From Syntrophales bacterium (GTDB lineage Bacteria; Desulfobacterota; Syntrophia; Syntrophales; UBA5619), in contig JAQTRB010000004.1 in the NCBI GenBank assembly GCA_028712015.1, positions 1 through 23,514 on the forward strand: a stretch of DNA of 23,514 bases, in the 5' to 3' direction. This document shows positions 1 through 7,080 of this stretch, in pieces; position 1 is the first letter of the stretch; each line of letters opens with the position of its first letter. The notes beneath the pieces were generated by a model, which saw nothing but the letters and a program-made list of their open reading frames with translations, was not told the origin of the DNA and made no database searches. The translations under genes and the position numbers were made by a program.

Positions 1-159
1 TTGTTTGAATTTTCCGAAATCGGGCAGGAACCATCGGTTGGCCGCGATGTCTCGCGGAACGGCTATCTCGCCGGCGGATCGTTTCTCGTCTTCCGGTACG
101 TCGCGATCCAGGGAAGTTTCCTCGGCGTGTATGTTCTTTTTTTTGCTCGGATCGACCAT
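1..159 (-). CDS. N-terminal fragment of an unrecognised protein (runs off the window)
   Basis: An open minus-strand frame starts at an ATG (complement of 157-159) and runs off the left edge with 53 codons visible. The start is supported by a GGAGG ribosome-binding site (complement of 164-168) five bases upstream. The visible part is hydrophilic and highly charged, beginning MVDPSKKKNIHAEE, with no signal peptide, membrane segment or familiar motif, so I assign no function. A sigma-70-like promoter with a palindrome in its spacer lies about 80-110 bases upstream, suggesting individual regulation. The overlapping plus-strand frame over 1-216 looks like a shadow. Confidence rests on the RBS/start combination and the upstream promoter, not on homology. 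Confidence 0.55.
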   Translation of the reverse strand, partial: MVDPSKKKNIHAEETSLDRDVPEDEKRSAGEIAVPRDIAANRWFLPDFGKFKQ

Positions 160-241
160 GCGTCCTCCGTTTTAGGCCAGACCTTCAGCAGATCCCTTCG
201 GCGAGGTCTGATCTGATAAGCTGTTAAATTTTTCCTTGAAA

Positions 242-271
242 AGCATAGGACAAGACGGTCTTGTATGTCAA
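242..271 (-). promoter_or_regulatory. Sigma-70-like promoter for the minus-strand gene at 1-159
   Basis: On the minus strand a perfect -35 TTGACA (266-271) and a -10 TATGCT (242-247) are separated by 18 bases. Transcription would begin near 234, leaving an untranslated leader of about 75 bases before the ATG at 159. The leader contains a 7-bp inverted repeat (178-184 with 204-210). Assignment is by consensus only. Confidence 0.5.
250..264. promoter_or_regulatory. Palindromic operator inside the promoter spacer
   Basis: ACAAGAC-G-GTCTTGT is a perfect 7-1-7 inverted repeat. It lies wholly between the -35 and -10 elements of the minus-strand promoter, the classic place for a repressor dimer to block RNA polymerase. 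I do not recognise the motif as the site of a particular regulator family. Confidence 0.4.
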
Positions 272-474
272 CGAAATAGTGTTCGATCCGCGCCCGGCGG
301 ATGAATTGCCGGCAGCCGCAAGGCATTGTGGCCGACGCATGGGGATGTCTTTCTTATTCCAGGTCTTGGGGAGGGTCGATCCGCACGCCGGACAATAGGG
401 TACTCTTCAGCGAATTGTCGGATCCGGCGTATAGCGGATGCTGTGTCCGGAGCAGCAACCGGCCATCAAATTTC

Positions 475-503
475 TTGACTTCAAATCCGGATAAAGATAG
501 GGT
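475..503 (+). promoter_or_regulatory. Candidate sigma-70 promoter for the Cys-rich gene and possibly argS
   Basis: TTGACT (475-480) and TAGGGT (498-503) are 17 bases apart. The -35 matches consensus at five of six positions, the -10 at only three. Initiation near 510 would place the start codon of the small gene about 42 bases downstream. No other good promoter was seen before argS, so this one may also drive the argS leader. Confidence 0.35.
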
Positions 504-551
504 AACGCCCGAACTGCAACGGGAAACGCCGGTTTAGGGGGAATAAGGTTC

Positions 552-725
552 ATGGGAACGGAGAAAAAATACTGCGCGATCTGCGCCTGGCGAGTCAACT
601 GTCAGAAGCGGTACAGCATTGTCACCGATGCATCGGGCTGCGTCCGCTGCCCCGATTATTCGCGCGATCTTTCCATCAAGGACAAGGATATCGATGCGGC
701 GGAAATGGCGTGCCGCGAGAAGTAG
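552..725 (+). CDS. Small Cys-rich (zinc-ribbon-like) protein, 57 aa
   Basis: This 57-codon frame starts at ATG 552 with a purine-rich AGGGGG about ten bases upstream and ends in TAG at 723-725. The protein has six cysteines: a CxxC pair at C8/C11, C17, a second CxxC pair at C30/C33, and C54. The two CxxC knuckles with intervening aromatic and basic residues resemble a small metal-binding (zinc-ribbon or Fe-S) fold. There is no signal peptide or membrane segment, so it is probably cytoplasmic. It lies directly upstream of the argS leader and may share its transcript. I recall similar short uncharacterised proteins in related deltaproteobacteria, but that is memory, not a search. Function unknown; a metal-dependent structural or regulatory role is inference. 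Confidence 0.65.
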   Translation: MGTEKKYCAICAWRVNCQKRYSIVTDASGCVRCPDYSRDLSIKDKDIDAAEMACREK

Positions 726-763
726 TCCGGTCTGACATCCCTTTCCGCCGTGCAGCGACCGCC

Positions 764-820
764 ATGGTCGGACGAAAAGCGGCGTCGGCTGCCCCGGATG
801 GTCCGCCGGGAAAAAGGTGA
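764..820 (+). other. Possible leader peptide ORF upstream of argS, 18 codons
   Basis: An ATG at 764 opens an 18-codon frame ending in TGA at 818-820. It encodes a short basic peptide with Arg codons at position 4 (CGA) and at the last sense position (AGG), preceded by a Gly-Pro-Pro-Gly stretch. The stop is immediately followed by hairpin 821-834, and an intrinsic terminator follows at 865-888. This geometry is that expected of translational attenuation, but there is no clear ribosome-binding site and no run of Arg codons. Speculative. Confidence 0.2.
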
Positions 821-834
821 CGGTCTTCGGACCG
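821..834 (+). promoter_or_regulatory. UUCG-capped hairpin in the argS leader
   Basis: CGGTC (821-825), loop TTCG (826-829) and GACCG (830-834) form a 5-bp stem with a UUCG tetraloop. The overlapping ACGGT can alternatively pair with ACCGT further on (about 843-847), giving two mutually exclusive structures just before the terminator. Confidence 0.35.
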
Positions 835-864
835 CTGCTTTACCGTGACTTCAACAGGTGAAGG

Positions 865-888
865 GTTGGCCTTGCGGCCAACTTTTTT
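865..888 (+). terminator. Intrinsic terminator just upstream of argS (terminator or attenuator)
   Basis: GTTGGCC (865-871), loop TTGC (872-875) and GGCCAAC (876-882) form a perfect 7-bp stem followed by six T residues (883-888), a textbook intrinsic terminator. It ends 21 bases before the argS ATG, leaving no room for a separate downstream promoter. argS transcription therefore probably passes through it, making attenuation plausible. Confidence 0.75.
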
Positions 889-909
889 CGTATGTAGGAA
901 TGATCCCTC

Positions 910-2574
910 ATGAAACAGGCATTGGTCCAACTTCTCGAAAAATCGATTCAGACGGGCATAGGCCAGGGGGTTCTGCCGCCGCCGTCGCCCACCCACATCG
1001 AGGTTGAGCTGACGAAGGATCCCGGCCACGGCGATTACGCCTCCAACGTGGCGATGATTCTGGCCGCCCAGGCGAAAAAGAATCCGCGTGAAGTCGCGAA
1101 GATCCTTTCGGAGAGGATCGAGGATCGGGATGGCTTGCTGGACAGGGTGGAGATTGCCGGTCCCGGCTTCCTGAATTTTTTCATCCGGAAAACGGGATTT
1201 GCCTCTCTGCTCGAAAGCGTCGACCGGCAGGGGGATCGATACGGATCGTCCGATCAGGGACAGGGCCGGCGGGTTCAGATCGAGTATGTCAGCGCCAATC
1301 CTACGGGACCGTTGCATATCGGCCATGCCCGCGGAGCCGTTGTCGGCGATGTCACGGCGAATATCCTCGAGGCGGTCGGGTACCGGGTGTTTCGGGAGTA
1401 TTACATCAACGACGCGGGAAACCAGATGAACAACCTGGGGAAATCGCTGCTGTTGCGTTACCGCGAACTCCTGGGGGAAAAGGTGGAGTTTCCCGAAGGC
1501 TGTTACCGGGGGGAGTACATCCGGGAGCTGGCTGCGGAGCTGCTGAAGAGGGACGGGGACCGTCACCTTCAGGAAAAGCCCGAAGCGCTCGTCCCGCTGT
1601 TCACCGATTATGCCGCGGGCGCCATCCTGGAGGGGATCCGGGAAGACCTCCGGATTTTCGGCTGCGTTTTCGATCGGTACTTCAGCGAGCGTGAGCTGTA
1701 CCGGGACGACGGCGTGGGGAAACTTCTCCGGGAATTGGAGGAAAAAGATTTCGTGTACCGGGAAGGCGAGACCCTCTGGTTCCGGACCACCGCCTTCGGC
1801 GACGAGAAGGACCGGGTCGTCGTGCGGCAGAATGGCGATCCGACCTATTTCGCGGCCGATATTGCCTACCATCAAAATAAGTTTCAGCGGGGGTTCGAGT
1901 CGGCGATCGACATCTGGGGTGCCGACCATCACGGCTACATCCCCCGGATGTCCGCGGCCGTCCAGGCCCTCGGCTATGAGAAGGAAGCGTTGAAGGTGGT
2001 CCTGGTGCAATTGGTCAATCTGTTGCGCGAAGGGAAACCGGTGGCCATGTCCACCCGTTCCGGGGAGTTCGTCACGCTGCGCGAGGTGGTCGATGAGGTG
2101 GGCAGGGATGCGGCCCGCTACAATTTCCTGATGCGGCGCTCCGACAGCCACCTCGATTTCGATCTTGAAGTGGCGAAGAAGCAATCCAATGAAAATCCGG
2201 TCTATTACGTTCAATATGCCCACGCCCGGATCTGCTCCATTCTCCGGATCGCGACCGAACGGGGGTACACGGTTCCGACGTTCGACCGGGCGGATCTGTC
2301 TCTTCTGCAACTGCCGGAGGAGATTGATCTCGTCAAGGCGATTACCCGTTTCCCCGAGGTGCTGGAGGGGGCGGCTCGGACCCTGGAGCCGCACCGCGTG
2401 ACCTTCTACCTGAATGATCTGGCGGCGCTTTTCCACAGCTATTACAACAAGAATAAAGTCATTTCCGAGGACGGCGCACTCACGGGGGCAAGATTGTTTC
2501 TGAGCCGGTCCGTGCTCACGGTCCTGCAAAACGCGCTGAAGATACTTGGGGTCTCCGCCCCGGAAAAAATGTAG
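910..2574 (+). CDS. argS: Arginyl-tRNA synthetase, 554 aa
   Basis: Class I cytoplasmic arginyl-tRNA synthetase; it charges tRNA-Arg with arginine using ATP. The N-terminal Arg-tRNA synthetase domain (about residues 1-95) precedes the catalytic Rossmann core. The HIGH signature is intact (residues 136-139 in PTGPLHIGHARG). The KMSKS position reads MSTRSGEFVTL, the degenerate form common in bacterial ArgRS. A C-terminal all-alpha anticodon-binding domain (about 440-554) completes the protein, and length is normal. The ATG at 910 follows AGGA at a suitable spacing. A strong terminator 21 bases upstream suggests regulated read-through. The SPOR-protein gene follows after 20 bases, probably in the same transcript. 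The large opposite-strand frame over this gene is a shadow. Confidence 0.97.
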   Translation: MKQALVQLLEKSIQTGIGQGVLPPPSPTHIEVELTKDPGHGDYASNVAMILAAQAKKNPREVAKILSERIEDRDGLLDRVEIAGPGFLNFFIRKTGFASLLESVDRQGDRYGSSDQGQGRRVQIEYVSANPTGPLHIGHARGAVVGDVTANILEAVGYRVFREYYINDAGNQMNNLGKSLLLRYRELLGEKVEFPEGCYRGEYIRELAAELLKRDGDRHLQEKPEALVPLFTDYAAGAILEGIREDLRIFGCVFDRYFSERELYRDDGVGKLLRELEEKDFVYREGETLWFRTTAFGDEKDRVVVRQNGDPTYFAADIAYHQNKFQRGFESAIDIWGADHHGYIPRMSAAVQALGYEKEALKVVLVQLVNLLREGKPVAMSTRSGEFVTLREVVDEVGRDAARYNFLMRRSDSHLDFDLEVAKKQSNENPVYYVQYAHARICSILRIATERGYTVPTFDRADLSLLQLPEEIDLVKAITRFPEVLEGAARTLEPHRVTFYLNDLAALFHSYYNKNKVISEDGALTGARLFLSRSVLTVLQNALKILGVSAPEKM

Positions 2575-2594
2575 CGACGGTTTTCGGTTAAACC

Positions 2595-3437
2595 ATGGCA
2601 GCGAAAAACAGGCGCATGTTTGAACTCAGACTGGGCAAGCTGGGAATCATCCTGTTTGTCGGCGGGATGTCTCTGTTGCTTTTTTCCATGTTTTTCATGG
2701 GGATTTTTGTCGGCAAGCACATGGAGGCCTATCCGGAGAAATTTTCTCCAAGCGTTGCGGAAATGATCCGGGACCGTATCTTGGCCTTGGCGCCGCAAAC
2801 GGGTCAGCCGGCGCCTTCCGCGGAGATTGGAAAACGGGACTCGCCGGCCGGCGGGGAAGAAAATTTCGATTTGACCTTTTATGAGACGCTGGGCGGAAAA
2901 CAGACGAGGCCGGCGGCCGGCGAGCCGGGCGCGGTCAAGGATGAGCCATCCGAAACCTCCGTGCCGGCGCCCGTTCCGGCGGAGAAATCCCGGATGACGG
3001 ATTCGGCGGGACGAACGGCCGCGGGGACGATCGCGGCAAACACGTCTGCGCCGCCTTCGACGGGAGACGGGGGAACCCTCGCCCCCGATCCGGAGAAAAA
3101 ACCGGTGGCCACCGGCGGAGCGGCTCCGTCGACGACCATCCCTGCCGGAGTCGGGGCGAGCGGGAAGGTTGTTCCGGGCATGGAACTTTTTGAAATTCAG
3201 GTGGCCGCCTACCAGGACAACCGGAAAGCGGTGAGGACAATGGAAAGCCTGAAACCCCTGGGATTTTCGCCCAGGGTAATCATGAAAGAGGTCCCCGGCA
3301 AGGGAAAGTGGTACCGCGTGATCATCGGCGGTTTCGACAGCCGGGAAAAGGCGAAGACCGCCGCCGAGCTGATTTCAGGGAAGGTGCGGGGCGTTAAATG
3401 CGTCATACGACCCTCCGGCAGGAACGGCGGGGAGTGA
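2595..3437 (+). CDS. SPOR-domain inner-membrane protein, 280 aa
   Basis: A membrane-anchored periplasmic protein likely to bind septal peptidoglycan. After a short basic cytoplasmic N-terminus there is one transmembrane helix (about residues 16-38, glycine- and phenylalanine-rich). A long low-complexity Pro/Ala/Gly/Glu linker (about 55-190) follows, then a C-terminal SPOR domain (about 195-276) with the family pattern FEIQVAAYQD ... WYRVIIGGFDSREKA. SPOR domains recognise denuded glycan strands at division sites, so a role in cell division or envelope maintenance is expected. The ATG at 2595 is chosen because it precedes the basic stretch before the membrane helix; its RBS is weak. It lies between argS and ffh, each within about 30 bases, as part of a co-directional cluster. 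Confidence 0.85.
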   Translation: MAAKNRRMFELRLGKLGIILFVGGMSLLLFSMFFMGIFVGKHMEAYPEKFSPSVAEMIRDRILALAPQTGQPAPSAEIGKRDSPAGGEENFDLTFYETLGGKQTRPAAGEPGAVKDEPSETSVPAPVPAEKSRMTDSAGRTAAGTIAANTSAPPSTGDGGTLAPDPEKKPVATGGAAPSTTIPAGVGASGKVVPGMELFEIQVAAYQDNRKAVRTMESLKPLGFSPRVIMKEVPGKGKWYRVIIGGFDSREKAKTAAELISGKVRGVKCVIRPSGRNGGE

Positions 3438-3466
3438 GCGGCAAACGGCCTGATTGAGAGTGGAGC

Positions 3467-4798
3467 ATGTTTGAGAATCTGACCGAAAAATTGGACGGCA
3501 TCTTCCGGAAACTGAAAGGGAAGGGGCGTCTGGACGAGGAGAACATTCAGTCCGCGCTGAAGGAGATCCGCATGGCCCTGCTCGAGGCCGATGTGAATTT
3601 CCGGGTTGTTCGGAATTTGATCGAGGATATCCGGCAGCGCGCCGTCGGACAGGAGGTGCTGGACAGCATTACCCCCGGACAGCAGGTGGTCAAAATCGTC
3701 CACGACCGTCTCATCGAACTGATGGGCGGGGTCAGCAGCCAATTGAAATTCGGCGGCCGCATTCCGGCGCCGATCATGCTGGTCGGCCTTCAGGGATGCG
3801 GAAAAACGACAACCTCGGCCAAACTCGCGCGCCTCGTTGCGTCCCAGGGCAAAAAGGTATTTCTGGTTTCCGCGGATGTTTACCGTCCCGCCGCGATGGA
3901 ACAGCTGAAGGTTCTCGGCGGCCAGATCGGTGCGGGCGTTTTCGATGCGGCCGCGCTGCGGGATCCGGTCGGCATTTGCGTTCAGGCCGTCGAGGAGGCG
4001 AGGCATGACGGTTACGAGGTGGTCATCGTCGATACGGCGGGACGGCTTTCCATCGATGAGGAGATGATGGATGAGCTGAAGCGGATCAAGGAGGCGATCC
4101 ATCCCTCGGAGATCCTCTTCGTCGCGGATGCCATGACGGGTCAGGATGCGGTGAATGTCGCGGGCCGCTTTGCCGAACTGCTCGGTATCGACGGCGTGAT
4201 CATGACGAAGATGGATGGCGACGCCCGCGGCGGGGCGGCTCTGTCCCTCAAGGCCGTGATCGGCAAACCGATCAAGTTCGTCGGAATCGGCGAGAAGATC
4301 GATGCGCTGGAAGTCTTTCATCCCGACCGCATGGCCTCCCGGATCCTCGGCATGGGCGATGTGCTGACCCTCGTGGAAAAGGCCCGCGAGGCGGTGGATG
4401 AGCGGGAAGCGAAGGCCCTGGAACAGAAGATCCGGAAGAATGAATTTACGCTGGAAGACTTTCGAAGCCAGCTGAACCAGATCCGGAAGATGGGACCGCT
4501 TCAGGATATCCTCGGCATGATCCCGGGGATGAAAAAGATAAAGGCCCTCAAGGAGATGTCGCCGGATGAGGGGGAACTCATCCGGGTCGGAGCCATCATC
4601 GATTCGATGACCCGCGGGGAGAGGCGAAACCACATGCTCATCGATGGCAGCCGCCGCAAGCGGATCGCCAAGGGCAGCGGCACGACCGTTCAGGAGGTCA
4701 ACCGGCTGCTGAACAATTACGTTGAGATGCGGAAAATGATGAAGCGGATGACGAAGGGGGGAATGAAATCGCTGCGCAGGGGCAATTTTCCCTTTTAA
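3467..4798 (+). CDS. ffh: Signal recognition particle GTPase Ffh (SRP54), 443 aa
   Basis: Protein subunit of the signal recognition particle; it binds signal sequences of nascent inner-membrane proteins and 4.5S RNA and delivers ribosomes to FtsY. Domain order is canonical: N domain (about 1-90), GTPase domain with P-loop GLQGCGKTT (107-115), DTAGR (189-193) and TKMD (247-250), then the Met-rich M domain (about 300-430) with the GMIPGM region and a basic RNA-binding segment. Length is normal. The ATG has TGGAG upstream. It heads the ribosome/tRNA-maturation cluster that continues with rpsP 70 bases downstream. Confidence 0.97.
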   Translation: MFENLTEKLDGIFRKLKGKGRLDEENIQSALKEIRMALLEADVNFRVVRNLIEDIRQRAVGQEVLDSITPGQQVVKIVHDRLIELMGGVSSQLKFGGRIPAPIMLVGLQGCGKTTTSAKLARLVASQGKKVFLVSADVYRPAAMEQLKVLGGQIGAGVFDAAALRDPVGICVQAVEEARHDGYEVVIVDTAGRLSIDEEMMDELKRIKEAIHPSEILFVADAMTGQDAVNVAGRFAELLGIDGVIMTKMDGDARGGAALSLKAVIGKPIKFVGIGEKIDALEVFHPDRMASRILGMGDVLTLVEKAREAVDEREAKALEQKIRKNEFTLEDFRSQLNQIRKMGPLQDILGMIPGMKKIKALKEMSPDEGELIRVGAIIDSMTRGERRNHMLIDGSRRKRIAKGSGTTVQEVNRLLNNYVEMRKMMKRMTKGGMKSLRRGNFPF

Positions 4799-4868
4799 TG
4801 CATGAAGAGATGTGTTATATCTATCAATCCATTGAAAAATTCAAGATCAGGAGGTGATCAATACAGGA

Positions 4869-5114
4869 ATGGCGGTTAAAATGAGATTGACAAGGGTTGG
4901 CGCAAAAGGCAAACCCAGCTACCGGGTGGTCGTGGCGGATTCCGTGTGCCCAAGAGATGGGAAATTCTTGGAAATATTGGGTAATTACGATCCGAACCAG
5001 AACCCCGCAGTGGTGATCCTGAAGGAAGAGCGCGTCCGACAGTGGCTTGCGAAGGGTGCAAAACCGACGTTGACGGTATCTCAGTTGCTGGAAAAGAAAG
5101 GAATCAGGGTTTAG
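4869..5114 (+). CDS. rpsP: Ribosomal protein bS16, 81 aa
   Basis: Small-subunit ribosomal protein bS16. The N-terminus MAVKMRLTRVGAKGKPSYRVVVADS is the family signature, and length fits. I choose ATG 4869, not the in-frame GTG at 4854: that GTG lies inside the ribosome-binding site AGGAGG (about 4849-4854), and the family starts at MAVK. The gene follows ffh and precedes khpA and rimM, the common rpsP-KH-rimM-trmD-rplS order, so co-transcription is expected. Confidence 0.96.
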   Translation: MAVKMRLTRVGAKGKPSYRVVVADSVCPRDGKFLEILGNYDPNQNPAVVILKEERVRQWLAKGAKPTLTVSQLLEKKGIRV

Positions 5115-5139
5115 CTTTTTGGGGACTGTGGAGGTTGCG

Positions 5140-5373
5140 ATGATGAAAGAGTTGATCAAATTCATGGCTCAAGCTTTGGTGGACAACCCCGATATGGTCG
5201 AGGTCACCGAGATCATCGGAGAACAGACTTCCGTGTTGGAACTGAGGGTCGCCAAGGAAGATCTTGGAAAGGTGATCGGAAAGCAGGGAAGAACCGCCAA
5301 GGCGATGAGGACGATCCTGAGTGCCGCGTCCACGAAGATCAAAAAACGGTCTGTTCTTGAAATCATCGAATGA
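5140..5373 (+). CDS. khpA: KH-domain RNA-binding protein KhpA, 77 aa
   Basis: A small single-KH-domain RNA-binding protein of the KhpA/YlqC family. The KH signature is visible as GKVIGKQGRTAKAMR in the middle of the protein, followed by the helix AMRTILSAASTK. In other bacteria KhpA binds RNA, often with KhpB, and affects division and sRNA regulation. The start is set at ATG 5140, five bases after GGAGG (5130-5134); a second ATG at 5143 is equally possible. An upstream in-frame TTG at 5119 precedes the RBS and is rejected. Its 3' end overlaps rimM. Confidence 0.92.
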   Translation: MMKELIKFMAQALVDNPDMVEVTEIIGEQTSVLELRVAKEDLGKVIGKQGRTAKAMRTILSAASTKIKKRSVLEIIE

Positions 5374-5890
5374 CTCCTCCGAGAGGCTCATTGAAATAGG
5401 CAGGATTGTTCGTTCTCATGGCTTGGACGGTTGCCTGAAGGTCCGATCCTATCTTGAGACGCCCGAAGTGCTGTACGACCTTTCCGAGTTGCTGGTCGGA
5501 TGCAACGTTTCGGAGGCCCATCGATATCCGCTTGAGACCGTAGGGATCGGGAAGGTTTTTTTCATTCTGAAACTGGGCGGAATCGACGACAGAGATGCCG
5601 CGGACGGGCTTCGCGGAGCCCCGGTCTGGATGCCCGCCGAGAAAATGGGCAAACTTCCGGAAGGCGAGTATTACTGGCGGGAAATCATCGGTCTTCAGGT
5701 GGTCACCGAAGAGGGTCGGAAGCTGGGACGGATCGAGGCCGTGTTCCCGACGGGGAGCAACGATGTTTATGTCTGTCGGGAAGGGGAGCGGGAAATCCTG
5801 CTGCCCGCCGTCGACGAAGTCGTCCGAAGGATCGATACGGGTAGCGGCGTCATGGTGGTCAGGTTGCTGAAAGGGCTGGTTGAATCATGA
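5357..5890 (+). CDS. rimM: Ribosome maturation factor RimM, about 177 aa
   Basis: 16S rRNA processing factor that binds uS19 during 30S assembly. The N-terminal half shows the RimM core (IEIGRIVRSHGLDGCLKVRS). The C-terminal half is a PRC-barrel (GEYYWREIIGLQVVTEEGRKLGRIEAVFPTGSNDVY). The start is uncertain: no in-frame ATG exists near the family start. TTG 5357 gives a normal-length protein overlapping khpA by 17 bases; GTG 5321 would add 12 residues. An AGAGG precedes an in-frame ATT that could be a rare start. The stop overlaps the trmD ATG by four bases, indicating translational coupling. Confidence 0.93.
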   Translation: MKSSNDSSERLIEIGRIVRSHGLDGCLKVRSYLETPEVLYDLSELLVGCNVSEAHRYPLETVGIGKVFFILKLGGIDDRDAADGLRGAPVWMPAEKMGKLPEGEYYWREIIGLQVVTEEGRKLGRIEAVFPTGSNDVYVCREGEREILLPAVDEVVRRIDTGSGVMVVRLLKGLVES

Positions 5891-6615
5891 TCCGCTTCGA
5901 TATTCTGACCGTTTTTCCGGAGATGTTTTCCTCTCCCCTGGGTTGCAGCCTTCTCAAAAAAGCCGCCGAACGCGGGCTGATTTCGGTCCATCTGCACGAC
6001 ATCCGCAACCATGCCGAGGACAAACACCGCATGACCGACGATGCCCCCTACGGCGGCGGAGGCGGGATGGTCATGAAGGTTGAACCGATCGACCGGGCCA
6101 TGCAGTCCGTTCCCCGGAGCGGCGCCGAGACGCCGATCATCCTGATGACGCCCCAAGGCGAGCGGTTTTGCCAGAAGATGGCGGAAAAACTGGCGGAATA
6201 TCCGCAGCTCATCCTGGTCTGCGGGCATTACGAGGGGGTCGACGAGCGGGTTCGAAAGCACCTTGTCAACCGGGAAATCTCGATCGGCGATTATGTGTTG
6301 ACCGGAGGGGAGTTGTCGGCGATGGTGATTGTGGACGCCGTTTCCCGTCTGGTTCCCGGGGTGTTGGGAAACAGCGAATCCGCGGCGACGGATTCCTTCT
6401 CGATGGGACTCCTGGAGTATCCCCACTATACGAGACCCGCCGAGTATAGGGATTGGGGGGTTCCCGAAGTGCTTCTCAACGGGAATCACCGGGAGATCGA
6501 GGAATGGCGACGCAGGGCGGCGATCTTGCGGACGAGAGAAAAGAGGCCCGATCTTCTCTTGGACAGCGTGCTGACGGCGCAAGAAAAAAAATGGCTTGAA
6601 GATCTTGCCGAATAA
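5887..6615 (+). CDS. trmD: tRNA (guanine-37-N1)-methyltransferase TrmD, 242 aa
   Basis: SPOUT-class methyltransferase that makes m1G37 in tRNAs with G at position 36-37, preventing +1 frameshifting. The N-terminus MIRFDILTVFPEMF is diagnostic. The SAM-binding trefoil knot is visible as ILVCGHYEGVDERV and GDYVLTGGELSAMVIVDAVSRLVPGVLG. The linker and C-terminal tRNA-binding domain include the HYTRPAEYR and VPEVLLNGNH motifs. Length is typical. It starts in a 4-base ATGA overlap with rimM and is followed by rplS after 56 bases. Confidence 0.98.
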   Translation: MIRFDILTVFPEMFSSPLGCSLLKKAAERGLISVHLHDIRNHAEDKHRMTDDAPYGGGGGMVMKVEPIDRAMQSVPRSGAETPIILMTPQGERFCQKMAEKLAEYPQLILVCGHYEGVDERVRKHLVNREISIGDYVLTGGELSAMVIVDAVSRLVPGVLGNSESAATDSFSMGLLEYPHYTRPAEYRDWGVPEVLLNGNHREIEEWRRRAAILRTREKRPDLLLDSVLTAQEKKWLEDLAE

Positions 6616-6643
6616 ATACTCGAAAATGGAATCAAAAGAGAAA

Positions 6644-6656
6644 GTATAGACTATAC
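6644..6656. repeat. Short perfect palindrome upstream of rplS
   Basis: GTATAG-A-CTATAC is a perfect 6-1-6 inverted repeat in the 56-base trmD-rplS gap, ending shortly before the rplS ribosome-binding site (AAGGAG). It could be a weak mRNA hairpin tuning bL19 translation or a protein site; it may equally be chance in an AT-rich gap. Confidence 0.3.
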
Positions 6657-6671
6657 GAAGGAGCCAAGGTT

Positions 6672-7019
6672 ATGAATGTAATGGAAATGCTCGAAAAAGA
6701 ACAGATGCGGGGGGATATCCCCGATTTCAATACGGGAGACACCATCAAGGTGTTCGTCCGGATCGTAGAAGGCCAGAAACAGCGGATTCAGGCCTTTGAA
6801 GGGGTCGTGATCCGTCGGAGAAGGGGGGATGTCCGGTCCAACTTCACCGTTCGAAAAATCTCCTACGGGGTGGGGGTCGAAAAGACCTTCCCTCTCCATT
6901 CCCCCTCCATCGACCGGATCGAGGTCATCACCAGGGGCAAGGTGAGGCGTTCCCGGTTGTATTACCTGCGGAGCCTGAGAGGAAAACAGGCCAGGATCAA
7001 AGAGGCCGGGAAAATCTAA
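6672..7019 (+). CDS. rplS: Ribosomal protein bL19, 115 aa
   Basis: Large-subunit ribosomal protein bL19, located at the 30S-50S interface. The family pattern is clear: IPDFNTGDTIKVFVRIVEG.KQRIQAFEGVVIRRRRG, then FTVRKISYGVGVEKTFPLHSPSIDRIEV and the basic C-terminal RSRLYYLR segment. AAGGAG precedes ATG 6672 at normal spacing. It closes the core of the rpsP-khpA-rimM-trmD-rplS set; rnhB begins 61 bases downstream. Confidence 0.98.
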   Translation: MNVMEMLEKEQMRGDIPDFNTGDTIKVFVRIVEGQKQRIQAFEGVVIRRRRGDVRSNFTVRKISYGVGVEKTFPLHSPSIDRIEVITRGKVRRSRLYYLRSLRGKQARIKEAGKI

Positions 7020-7080
7020 CACCTTGCAGCCAAGATTTCCAATGCCGGTGTGAGGGCGGCGGACGAGGGCGGTCCGGTGG

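Larger units (their letters stand above)
160..551. other. Gene-free stretch of about 390 bases with one structured element
   Basis: Apart from the minus-strand promoter (242-271) and a plus-strand promoter candidate (475-503), no convincing coding frame is seen. An imperfect hairpin can form at 386-429: CGCCGGA (386-392) pairs with TCCGGCG (423-429), and CAAT (393-396) with ATTG (414-417), leaving a 5-base bulge. I looked for landmarks of RNase P RNA, tmRNA and SRP RNA and saw none. A small RNA remains possible but unsupported. Confidence 0.4.

Noticed and set aside
301..537. 78-aa plus-strand frame in the 160-551 gap
   Set aside because: No ribosome-binding site and no protein-like pattern. 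A stretch reading G-I-V-A-D-A-W-G resembles G-V-V-S-D-A-W-G upstream of the ThDP gene (about 13893-13916), but the similarity is short and both lie outside supported coding regions, so I treat it as chance.
860..882. Resemblance of the argS leader to a T-box (AGGGTTGGCC... versus the T-box core)
   Set aside because: The conserved T-box core is not matched and no specifier-loop architecture is visible; the simple terminator explains the sequence.
676..2529. 617-aa minus-strand frame over argS
   Set aside because: It lies antisense to a clear ArgRS with intact HIGH motif; the translation is low-complexity and shows no family motif.
3209..4633. 474-aa minus-strand frame over ffh
   Set aside because: Antisense shadow of ffh, typical of GC-rich coding sequence; no recognisable domain.
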